64,000 nucleotides of DNA, from the NCBI GenBank assembly GCA_036937835.1, contig CM072880.1, forward strand, positions 17,256,001 to 17,320,000, read 5' to 3'. Made by a program: the position numbers and the translations under genes. Positions 54,087-64,000 of the stretch are shown here, piece by piece. Every line of letters begins with the position of its first letter. Position 1 is the stretch's first letter. This DNA is from Pampus argenteus. Taxonomy: Eukaryota; Chordata; Actinopteri; Scombriformes; Stromateidae. The notes beneath the pieces are model-generated. The model was not told the DNA's origin. It saw only the letters and a list, made by a program, of their open reading frames with translations, and searched no databases.

Positions 54087-56041
54087 TTGAAAAGACTGAT
54101 ACATTTGTATTTTACTGCTCTCTTACAAACTAAACGAACTGTTAAGCCTATTGTGTTTGAATGTCCAATTGACAGATGTGATGAGAATGATTGTTATGTT
54201 GCTCACCCCTTGATTTTCTCCCAAGGTAAATGGTCGTGGAAAATGCATGATAAAGCTCTGATTAAGACGGAGTTAAGTGCATCCAGGTTAATGAAGGTAA
54301 CATTCACACCTACAGTGTCTATGATTGAACCTCTGGAGCTGTGGTGTTTCACCAAACTGCAATTGGAAAATGACCCAGATTGTAAATTGTGGAATGTTAA
54401 TTACCAAGATTTCCCAGGGGAGGCGTACAGCTGTAAAACCTCCGATGAGGAAAAAATAGATGAAGGTGATAGGTTTCTCTATGCTGGTTATTTTTCTTCC
54501 AGAAATACACTTGAGGCAGCCAAACCTAAATCAACAAGGCGTGATGGAGGTACAGGTGAAGTTTCTCAAACTCTAGTGCAAAAAACTAATTCGGCCCTTA
54601 GTCTAATGGTTGATTATGCTCGCTATCGTAATCTCAGTAACTGTTGGCTATGTCAAAATATGCCTTCGTCCATACACTCACCAATGTCTCATCCAATTCC
54701 ATTCACTAGAGCGGATTATGAAATGTTCAATTGGAATAATCTGGCCATGAGATTTGAAGATGAAGCAGATGAGTGCTATACTCCTGCATACACTGTAGAT
54801 TCTGCAAAGTATTCACGTAATGCTGAAATTGCCTTATACGTTGCTAAAACAGTTAATGAACAGTATCTACCGAGCGGTTTCAATTATACTACACTATTTC
54901 GCATTATTCACATACAGATGTATGTGAAATTAGGTTTTGAATATAGAGTTCAAATAGTTTTGGCCCAAACAAACTGTTCAAAACCTCTTGGAGATAAGGT
55001 GTGTGTTCCCCAACCATATATCGCATCTTTAATGGTGGAGGCCCTAGTTTCTATGCAGCCGTGGTCGCTAGGTCCATAGAGTCAGTTCAGATACAGAAGC
55101 GTAACTGCTCAGTGCCACAACAGATGGAGCGAACTCCACAACGTGATTGCTCAACTTATGTGCCTCCGGTGTTCACCCATGAACTGCAAAATGTTTCCTT
55201 GTGTTTTCAGGGAGTAGGAGACGGACCTGATAATTTAGGACAAAGCAGTTGTAATACACTAGTAAATGTCATTTTGAAGCAGTCGTCGTTACCTGAGAGA
55301 GTGTATCTAGTCTGTGGAGATAAAGCTTATCGCTGCATGCCCTATGAGTTGTTTCATGGCGTCTGCTATTTAGCATACCTGATTCCCTTGATCAGGGAAG
55401 TAAAATCCGTTGAGATTGCTTCATTGTACCCGCCTCTACATAAATATAAAAGAGAAATCTCAACATCTCAAAAGATAGCCAGCGTCCTCTTGCCTTGGTA
55501 CGGTATGTATATAACTCAACAGGAGCTTGAATCTCTGTCTAAAGTCCTGGAGAATCATCTCAATGCCTCCAGCAGAGCCATGTTAGCTGAACATAGGGAG
55601 CCGCAGGAAGTTAAAACTGTAGCTTTACAGAATCGTATGGAGCTTGATCTCCTGTTGGCAGCACAGGGAGGAACTTGTAAAGTTACAGGTACTAAATGTT
55701 GCTCCTACATGTCCGACACGACTGCTGAGGTCATGGATATGGTGCATGACACAGCTCAAGGTATCAAAGAGTTACATAATAAACATGGGTTTAACTTTGG
55801 GGATTTTTCTGGTATCTTGGGGTCATGGGGATCAGGGTTAGTTAATTTTTTGACTACTCTATTTGTCGGTGGACTCCTTATTCTTTTCCTCTGCACTTGT
55901 ATGATCTCATTGATTAAACTAATGGTGAAGAAGACAACAAAGTCAGTGGTCCAAGCACCCCAGGTGTGTATACGCACAGAGGTTTCCAATCCAGTTGGTA
56001 AGAGGTATTATCATTTTGAAGGTTTTGGGGAAAGGATTTGA
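54087..56041 (+). pseudogene. env: ERV2 envelope, one visible frameshift
   Basis: Two overlapping frames (54087-55079 and 55001-56041) make up Env, with one frame change between about 55000 and 55075. SU has a short hydrophobic start, many Cys and N-glycosylation sites, and CWLC near 54645, the SU isomerase-type motif of gammaretroviruses. A basic KYKR cleavage-like site lies near 55445-55456. TM has CX6CC (about 55676-55702) and a membrane span (about 55840-55925) with a cytoplasmic tail. Its length of about 650 residues is typical. It is the best preserved gene of ERV2, far less damaged than gag-pol. Confidence 0.85.
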
Positions 56042-56976
56042 GGCTTTGACCTTCTCTTGGTGAAAATGATGAAGAGGAGACTTATGGTCTGTAAATGGAT
56101 GGTGTCTATGTTTTCTGTTATCTCTGTGTTCCATTTTAGGTTAACTTCATGTGATGATTCTGGCTTTACTGGTTGTTTAGTATTCTAAGATATGTGATTT
56201 TAATCATTTAGAAATTGCCATTTTATGAATCAGTTTTAAAATCTATTTTCAATGATGGTTTTCACAGTAATGTAATACATGCTTAAAAGTTCAAAGTTAT
56301 AATTTGGTTATGATGAAATGCAACTGATGGATATCGAGTGTTCATGAAAAAGTTCTACGGAAATGGATTCCATGCCACCATGCATCGTATGTGCTGGTAA
56401 CCTCTCCATGGTTGGTGACCATCTACTGTACATAAAGTACATGGGTCGAAGATTTTGCAGTGTTTTGATTTCAACAATGATTGCTGTGATTGATTTCAAA
56501 TAGAGAAGAAATTTGCTCTAAAAATGTTAAATCAATTGTTTTATAGAACCCCTTCTAATTGCTAGGGTTTTATCTGCTAGGTGAAATATTAAATTTGATC
56601 TTTCTCCTCTCCCAGTGGCATATTTGCACATGATCTGTGACCTCCCTGATGACCATTTTTAACACCTTTGTGTTGTAGGGGATCTTCACTATCTTAAAGG
56701 TCCCTGTTGGCCTGAAGGTGGAACTCACACATCATGGGAATGGGATGATGGGGTACATAAGAGGGGTTCTTAAAGTTTCTCACTGATTGTATGGAGTAAT
56801 CTAAACCGATTGCTTTTTTAGAAAGATGATTTTTATGGATGTCCTTTTGAATAATTATGTGTGATTACAAATGTTTTATAATGTTTGTGTCAATCCCATT
56901 CTGACTGTACTCCCTGGTGGTCTCTAAATTTGGTAATTATTATTATTCGGTAGTTAGTATTGATCTTATGATCAAT
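56042..56976 (+). other. ERV2 env-LTR spacer
   Basis: About 0.9 kb of AT-rich sequence between env and the purine tract, longer than in simple retroviruses. No accessory frame is supported; the short frames lack any domain. Confidence 0.5.
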
Positions 56977-56986
56977 AAAAGGGGAT
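56977..56986 (+). promoter_or_regulatory. ERV2 polypurine tract
   Basis: AAAAGGGGAT immediately precedes the 3' LTR start TGTTATGG, the expected position for the plus-strand primer. Confidence 0.8.
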
Positions 56987-57082
56987 TGTTATGGATTTTT
57001 CTATCCTTCTCGGCAGTATTAATTGTTTGTCTTTCTGTGTGGCAAGGGTCGAAGGAAGGACTGTTGCTGCCTTCCTAGTCAT
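56987..57082 (+). repeat. ERV2 3' LTR, left part
   Basis: It matches the start of the 5' LTR except for the loss of 27 bp and one transition. It is cut at AGTCAT by the L2 insertion. Confidence 0.9.
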
Positions 57083-58618
57083 AGTCAGAGATGCACAGTG
57101 CCCCAGGGAACCCTCTCTGCCCGACGCTCTCAACACTTTCTACGCCCGCTTTGATGACTCAAACACATCCCCCAGCACCAGACTCACTCCACCACCAGGT
57201 GAAGAGCCTCTCAGCGTGACCCCAGCAGAGGTGAGGAGAACCCTCCAGAGGATTAACCCACGCAAAGCTGCGGGTCCCGATAACATCTCCGGGAGGCTGC
57301 TGAGGAGCTGTGCACACCAGCTGACGGATGTCCTGACAGACATCTTTAACACCTCCCTCCAACAGGCAGCGGTCCCTACCTGCCTGAAGACGGCCACAAT
57401 AATCCCCATCCCCAAAACCTCCACAGTGACAGGCCTAAATGACTATCGGCCGGTTGCCCTCACCCCGATAGTCATGAAGTGCTTTGAGAGACTGGTGATG
57501 GCCCACATCAAAGACTGCATCGACGTCACTGTGGACCCACACCAGTACGCATATAGGAAAAATCGATCCACAGAGGATGCCATTTCTTCTGTGGTCCACA
57601 CAGCTCTCACCCACTTAGAGAAGAAGGACTCTTATGTTCGCCTGCTCTTTGTGGACTTCACGTCTGCGTTCAACACCATCAGACCGCAGACCCTGGTTTC
57701 GAAACTGACCACATTAGGGCTGAGCTCTACCCTCTGCAACTGGGTGCTGGACTTCCTTTCGAAAAGGCCGCAGTCTGTGAAGATCCACGACATCTCCTCC
57801 TCCACCATCACCCTCAGCACAGGCTCCCCCCAGGGTTGTGTGCTGAGCCCCCTCCTGTTCACTCTGCTCACACACGACTGCTCAGCGAGACATTCGAGCT
57901 GTCTGATCGTGAAGTTTGCAGATGACACAGCTGTGGTTGGACGAATCGCTAACAGCGATGAGTCGGGCTACAGGCAGGAAGTGGAACACCTGGAGGGTTG
58001 GTGCAGAGAAAACAACCTCTGCATCAACGTGAAGAAGACCAAGGAGATGATCGTGGACTTCAGAAGGGGCAGACATCTCCCCCCTCCCCTGCACATCGGA
58101 GGGACAGCGGTGGAAGTGGTCTCCAGCTTCAGGTACCTGGGCGTGAACATCGCAAACGACCTCACCTGGAGCACCAACACTTCTGTCACAACAACTCCTA
58201 TCTGGTCAGGAAGGCACACCAGCGCCTCTACTTCCTCAGGAAGCTGCGGCGTGCTGGACTGGGGAGCTCAGTCCTGACCTCCTTTTACAGATGTGTGGTG
58301 GAAAGCGTCATGTGCACCTGCATCACCGTGTGGCACGGCAGCTGCTCTGCAGCAGAGAAGAAGGCTCTGCAGATGGTGGTCAAAGCTGCACAGAGGACTG
58401 TGGGATGCAGCCTACCCACCACCACGGACACTTACACCTCCAGGTGCAGGAAAAGGGCCTCCTGCATCATGAAGGACCCCACTCACCCCACACATGCTCT
58501 GTTTGCCCCTCTCCCCTCGGGCAGGAGGCTGCGGAGCATTAAGAGCAGGACCACCAGACTGAGGAACAGCTTCTTCCCAGAAGCTGTGAGACTGTTGAAC
58601 TCTGGAGGACCCCTGTAG
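57083..58618 (+). pseudogene. L2 LINE ORF2: reverse transcriptase and C-terminus
   Basis: The long frame to 58277 holds the full RT: KAAGPDNISGRLLRSCAHQL, TATIIPIPK, YRPVALTPIVMKCFERLV, FTSAFNTIRPQTL (first Asp region), TGSPQGCVLSPLLFTL, VKFADDTAVVG (active site, intact), INVKKTKEMIVDFRRG and SSFRYLGVNI. Near 58180 it shifts to the 57998-58618 frame, which gives the L2/CR1 C-terminal domain (RLYFLRKLRRAGLGSSVLTS; PSGRRLRSIKSRTTRLRNSF). The endonuclease is absent, because the insertion is 5'-truncated. Confidence 0.88.
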
Positions 58619-59024
58619 CCCCTGCCCCCCATCCCCACCTCCACCCTTACCCCCCACCCCCCATCTGGACCCCCCACCACAGATGCACAGACAATAACAC
58701 AAAAAAATTTTGCACTGCAATTACTTGCACAATGCAGTTGTTTGCACAACCTGGACACCTGCACATCACCATGGTGTTATACTGTTGTTGTTTTTCTATT
58801 CACTGTATATACTTTTCTTATTTAAATTGCCTTTACTTTTATATTTTATGTTCTATATATACACATATGTATATATATATATTATTTTATTCTTTATTTT
58901 ATATTTTATTTTATATTTGGATATTGGGCTGCTCCAGGACCAGGGGAAACCAATTTCGTTGCATCCCATGTTTACATGTGCTGTAATGACAAATAAAAAT
59001 CCTTGAATCCTTGAATCCTTGAAT
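57083..59024 (+). mobile_element. L2-type LINE inserted in the ERV2 3' LTR
   Basis: The element separates AGTCAT from AATAGATAG, which are contiguous in the 5' LTR, with no more than a base or two of duplication, as is usual for L2. It ends in CCTTGAAT repeats. It is 5'-truncated, starting in the pre-RT region. Confidence 0.92.
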
Positions 59025-59374
59025 AATAGATAGCTTGCTGTTGCTGTTCCAATCTGCGTAAGCGGACATCTGTGTCCCCAGACTGGAATGGGCTGGTAAT
59101 AACACCTCTGAGGGTCAAAGACATTATCTTTGACTAAATCTGGGGCGTGTAAGGTTTGGGTGTGATCTTTTGGGTTTAAAGTATTTCCACCATCACAAGT
59201 TTGTCAGAATGCGAGACCGATTTCAAGCACTTCAGGTGTATTCTGATTGTGTCTCTATTTCTCCTTGATCAAGAATCAATAAATAATACAGCATAAGACA
59301 TCAGAGGCTCCTGAACACTTTCTTCCCTCTTGACCTCACCATTGACCTTTGACTTCAGCGATTTCTCCTCAACA
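59025..59374 (+). repeat. ERV2 3' LTR, right part
   Basis: It continues the LTR from AATAGATAG to TCAACA and is followed by the GTTAG duplication. Four of the five transitions relative to the 5' LTR lie in this part. Confidence 0.92.
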
Positions 59375-59379
59375 GTTAG

Positions 59380-59869
59380 ACAAGTACTTGTAGAAGATTC
59401 TTTCAGAACAAGTTTTGTTAAATGACAGTCTGCGATTGTCAAATATTACTGTGTATTTATTTTTCAGAAAAACGGATGTGTAGCTCTTTTAGTTGAAGAT
59501 AATATAACATGAGAGTCACAAACTGGGGCTTTAGTGAGTTTATGAGAGCTTGGAAATGGCTGCACACAGGGGTTGATCAGAGTTACTTAAACCATAAAGT
59601 AAAACAGAAACAAACAGCTAAAAGTGGCTAAAATGCTGTGAAGAGTAGAGCTGGAAATATGGTTGATGATTGCAATGTTGAAGGCATCATTGATTGATGA
59701 TGAAAATACTCCTCAGCTGCAGCTGATTGGAAACACAGCATACACCGATTTTATTTCATTGCATTGGGTTTTGCAGTTTGAATGAATAACAATTTAAAAT
59801 TAGTCTAGTTCCCATAATGAATTCAAATGAACATCGTAAAACCCTTATAATTGTCTTTTAAAGAAAGAC

Positions 59870-59905
<36 letters not shown>

Positions 59906-62900
59906 TAATTTCACCAAAACAGAACAAATACTCTTAGCTGTTAAAGCTGAAATAACCTGACATTGCTATTAGTGCCTCAAACTTTTTACCCAAAGCAAAT
60001 CCTGGCACTGGCAGGTCAGAAAATGGTCATATGAAGCCTTCATGGTAATGGTGAGCCTTGATAAGTACTGACAAACACTGTCCTGTCAACACGGGGATCA
60101 GATTGGAAAACGCTGGCTCATTTTGTGAGAGAATATATTATTTTTAATCTGAAGGTTAAGTGAGGTTGGAGCTCTTACATGAGAGACAGTTTTACCTCTT
60201 TTGTTGGTACTTGGTTACTAGTCCCCCCTTGCTTCCAGTGTTTGTGCTCAGCAATGCTAATTTCTGATTCTGGGGAAGGTGAAGAAAGAGAAAGATTTCC
60301 TCACATGTTGGAATGTTCCTGCAAACTGTGAGTGGGTTAAGAACCACTGGACACCAAAACTCCTCAATCACACCGAGGAGGTCTGACCATCTCATAGACA
60401 ACTAGAAAGTAGCAGTTTGACTGATTGACTGACATTACAGCTAAATGTATCTGTGAGAGAGATCCTGACTATGTGGCTACAAAAACTGATTCCAGTAAAA
60501 TGATCCTTTCATCTTTAATGTTACACCATGCTACAAGATTAAACATTTTGGAGAAAAAAAGAAATGCAACAACAAAACGTGTTGTATTGCTGATGGTCAA
60601 GGGCATTCATGTCCTGATTGGCCATGAGATGGAACTACAGAGACTGCATTCATCCAGTGTGAAGGCAGCACAGTCTCTTTAATACTGAAGACACAGACCA
60701 TGAATAAATACTGTCTCTGAAAAACAAGGGGAAAAACTCAACACTTCCTTCGTCTGCTTTAACATCACTGTAACTTGATTTGACATTAGTTGTGAGACAA
60801 TAAGAGAACTACATATATCAGACCTATAAATCCATACAATACAAATATCAGTTTTGGCCTGTGAGTCACACTGACACTTGTATTTTTTTACCTTTCACAA
60901 GACAAGAACAAGCATATGTCATTTGACAATGGGTTGCGGAGACAATGTGTTCTCTGTTCTCCATGTTCATTCCTCATGTTCCTCAAAGTGTTAAATTATC
61001 ATACCTGCTATCACACACCCAATATATTTAACTACAAGGATAGAAGAAAGAAAGAAGGAGGTGGTGATTGTCTGGTGCAGCTTAGAAACACTCGCTCACA
61101 CACACACACACACACACACACAATAGAGATGTCAGAAGATGTCAGTTTGAGCCTTTTACATATACTTTTTGTAATTTGCTACTTTGACCTGAGCCCATAC
61201 TCATACTACATCAAATTAATCACACATGAAAATATTGTAAAGAGCCAACTTAAGAGTAACAGTTGTTTGCTGAAAGTCATGAATATGACATGCATATAAA
61301 AAACAGTGAAGTGAGGGTACCTCACTCTCAGATTACCATATGATTGCTGAGAGATGTTTATCCATTCAAAGGAATCCTTACATATTCTCAGAGATAAAAG
61401 TAAAACCAAACTGGATCATGGAGGAAAGTCTGTTGCTGGTAGGTGAGGTACATTAGAGAAAACATTGAATACATTAAGAAACAAACACATTAACAAAATC
61501 CTCACTCCAAAATCCAACTCCAAAAACAAAAAAAATACTATTTTTATATTTGTAAAAAGAATGAAAGTGAATGATTTTTTGTCTTTGATCCAAATTAATT
61601 TTAAAAAAAAAAACAACAATTTTATGGAATAGTGGCCCAGCAGTTCCTAATTTCTCCAGAATTCAGTTCACATTCTGATATTCATAGCAATCTTCTAGAA
61701 ACCAATGGTTCCTAACCTGTTCTGCACAGAAACAGTGTCAATTAGAGATTTCTTCTTTATTTGAATCACTGTCCAGTATTTCACACCCCCCCACCCCCCA
61801 GATTTATTATGTGGAACATCAGGTTGGGAATCGCTGCTCTAAATGTGATGAAGGTTATGTAATAACAGCAGAGGGGTTTTTTTTGTCTCCCTCTGTTCAG
61901 ACACTCCCTGAAAGTACTGGACAGTTTCCCCTACAGCCATCTTGTTGGAAGGCTCTTCAATATTAACAATGCTGTTTTATACACAGAATAACCAAATCAT
62001 GAGAAAATGTTTCATCTGCAGAACTGAGATGGTGCAGTCCAGTTCTTTTTTTCATTCTTCTTGCCTCCCACAGTATGCAACACTGTGCTTCAAGCTTTTC
62101 GTTGCAACATGCTTCATCTGGGAGGTAAGAGTCCGACAAGGATTCAGAATAAGTGCATAGATGGAGAAAGCAAAAGCAACCTGTCCCACTAACTTAATGA
62201 CTCTTCTATCTTTAGTTTTATCTTTTTGCTGTAAATGACAACAGGGGCTTAAGAAAGACAACATACAAGAACAACATACCGCAGACCAACACACAGAGAA
62301 TGGGTTTAGCGCTGTGCTCTGGCTAATAGGATTGGACGGTAAAGAGCGTCGATGTCCAATGTGTCTGCCACACGGCCGATTCCACGTCATGTGACCTCAG
62401 CGAAGGCGATGTGATTCTGCAGGGAGAAAGGAAAAGATAAAAGCTAAATCAGAACAATGGGAAAAAAAAGTTAGGTCTAATAGAATACTTTTATTTGGAG
62501 GAGTCCATGAAAAAATAATTAAAGTTTAATAAGTATTTTATCTCCATGTCAAACAGAGCAAATATATGTATGAGGGATGACTAAGTAAACTAAGTAAAAG
62601 AATCATTTACAGGTTTTCACTGCGGAAAACAAATAACCACATGGAGAGATTTTAGGTCTGGAGAAGTTAAAGCTTAAAGATGCACCAGAGTCAAACACAA
62701 GAGTCAGACACAAGACTAGTTTGCAAACACCACAGCATTTAAAACCATGCCAGTAAGAAACAGAAGCAGGGAGTGTTTGTTCATGCAGACCAAAAGCTTT
62801 GGTTTTCTAATCCAACCTCAGTGTGTGTTTGGCAGTGCAGCGAGAGAAGAAAGGAGGGGAGAGTAAACATTGTTCTTGTCCTATTGAGGCTGTCAGTAAA

Positions 62901-63227
62901 AAAGACAAACAATTTGGGTTTTTTCTGACAGAAGACATTTTCTGGCCATGACAACTCTTTGTCAGAAGCAATGTGATACTATTACAGCACCATAGAACCT
63001 CTACAGAAGAAGGATAGTTTTCATGTACAGTGCACATGGCTTCAACACTGGAGACCACAGCTCACATTCCCCAATTAAAAATCAGGGCTGGTTTCTTTTT
63101 TAAGTATTCCTAACTTTAACCAAGCTGTGTTAGTTACCAACACATATTCATAAAGCAGATAAACAGATCAGAACACTTCGTCATAATGACCTGTTTGTGT
63201 TGTTTTGTATGAGCACTTGTTTACTCT
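59380..63227. other. No gene seen; microsatellites
   Basis: AT-rich sequence. A TA run lies at about 59872-59902, a CA run at about 61098-61122, and C-rich tracts near 61787. Frames of up to 127 codons lack domains, and one crosses the CA run, so none is called. Confidence 0.5.
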
Positions 63228-64000
63228 GCTCCAGTCCTATCTAACACCGGCTCCTCTTCATCGGACATGTTGTGCATGGGTGAAGAAACGAGTCTCTGAC
63301 GACAACCAGGCATGGCAGGTTGATCGGGATGTTGTTGGTGGAAATCAGCAATAAGCTGGGGGTCGAGGATGTGGCGAGCCGGAACCCAGGACCTCTCTTC
63401 TGAACCATAACCCTCCCAGTCAACCAAATATTGGGAGACCACGACCCCGAGAACGGAGTAGGCAGGGCCTCCATCAATAAGTTGGGGAGGTGGAGGAGGT
63501 GGAGCTGCAGGCACAAGGGGACTATCCTTGACTGGGATGGAATGTAGGATGGATTTGCATAGATTTTGGGAGTCTCAGTCTTACTGCACTGGGATTGATG
63601 ATTTTCTGGATGGCAAATGGGCCGATGAATTTAGGAGCCAGGTTCTTGGACTCCACCCTGAGTGGAATGTCCCGAGTGGAAAGCCACATCTTTTGACCCA
63701 CTTGGTAGACAGGAGCCTGGGTGTGCCGTCAATTTGCTGAAACAGAGTAACGATCTGCAGAGCGGAGGAGGGAGGCCCGTGCTTGGCTCCAGATGCGGTG
63801 ACAGCGGTGGATGAAGGCTTGTACTGATGGACAGGAAGCTTCCTTCTCTAGTGCAGGAAAAAGGGGAGGCTGGAACCCATAGTTGCACTGGAATGGAGAC
63901 AGCCCCGTGGCAGAGCTGGTCAGGGTGTTGTGAGCATATTCAACCCACAGGAATTGCTTGGCCCAGGACATCGGATTCTGAGAAACCATGCAACAGAGGG
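63228..64000 (-). pseudogene. pol: Sushi-type Gypsy integrase C-terminus and chromodomain (minus)
   Basis: Entering from beyond the right edge on the minus strand, the frame at 63989-63729 carries the integrase end (WAKQFLWVEYAHNTLTSSAT; LSPFQCNYGFQPPLFPALEK). A further frame covers the GPF-like linker (QVGQKVWLSTRDIPLRV, from about 63710). The 63514-63221 frame ends with a chromodomain: SQYLVDWEGYGSEERSWVPA then HILDPQLIADFHQQHP. Chromodomains steer integration to histone-marked chromatin. The rest of the element lies outside the window. Confidence 0.82.

Larger units (their letters stand above)
49134..59374 (+). mobile_element. Endogenous retrovirus 2 (ERV2), full provirus with nested L2
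   Basis: Two LTRs begin TGTTGTGG/TGTTATGG and end TCAACA. A 5-bp duplication GTTAG flanks them (49129-49133 and 59375-59379), so this is a true provirus. In order: LTR, primer site, leader with a splice donor, gag, protease remnant, RT, integrase, env, purine tract, and an LTR split by L2. Env has gamma-type features. The LTRs differ at five positions over about 446 compared bases. RNase H is missing, the protease triad is deleted and the RT active site is altered, so it is defective; env is the best kept gene. Confidence 0.9.

Noticed and set aside
60916..61299. 127-codon frame
   Set aside because: It crosses a CA microsatellite that supplies a His-Thr run, and there is no conserved motif on either side.

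Overview
The window looks like repeat-dominated nuclear DNA of a teleost fish, probably a spiny-rayed one. It carries Rex1-like, Rex3/RTE-like and L2 LINEs, two fish L1 lineages, sushi-type and other Ty3/Gypsy elements, a Penelope-like element, two gamma/epsilon-type endogenous retroviruses (ERVs), a decayed Maverick/Polinton, hAT, piggyBac and pogo-like DNA transposons, and long AT, CA, GATA and TAG microsatellites. I saw no intact single-copy host gene. The only host-gene-like pieces are a decayed KMT5A-like SET domain (about 9.7-10.2 kb) and one exon-like block (6.81-6.94 kb).

Layout. 0-6.25 kb: ERV1, with a gag zinc knuckle, an in-frame UAG, protease, reverse transcriptase, RNase H, no integrase, env, and then a long extra frame 3' of env whose second half resembles a Maf/CNC-type bZIP region. 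An L2 tail sits in its 3' LTR. 6.8-10.2 kb: exon-like pieces and a Rex1 tail. 10.35-12.5 kb: a Helentron-like non-autonomous element. 12.6-18.4 kb: a minus-strand Polinton (protease, major capsid, minor capsid genes, integrase, and an unrecognised frame) invaded by a piggyBac MITE that was itself invaded by a hAT. 19-24 kb: GATA/TATC arrays, a Rex1 end, a 9-bp minisatellite, an ACTAGT-palindrome array split by a Rex3-like insert, and a pogo-like element.

25.1-33.2 kb: a mosaic of four Ty3/Gypsy pieces: LTR, tRNA-Pro primer site and SCAN-like Gag-protease, then two sushi-type pieces, then RNase H-integrase of another family. 33.4-40.8 kb: Rex1-like and L1 sequence in opposite orientations. 40.7-43.7 kb: a fairly well kept Gypsy with few stops. 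44.5-46.1 kb: a Penelope-like element. 49.13-59.37 kb: ERV2, with both LTRs, a 5-bp target duplication, primer site, gag, pol remnants, and an env with a single visible break. Its 3' LTR is interrupted by a 1.9-kb L2. 63.2-64 kb: the minus-strand end of a sushi-type Gypsy that runs off the window.

The genes do not form a host pathway. They are modules of separate selfish elements, and the nesting gives their relative ages. All calls come from reading translations and motifs by eye; no database search was possible.
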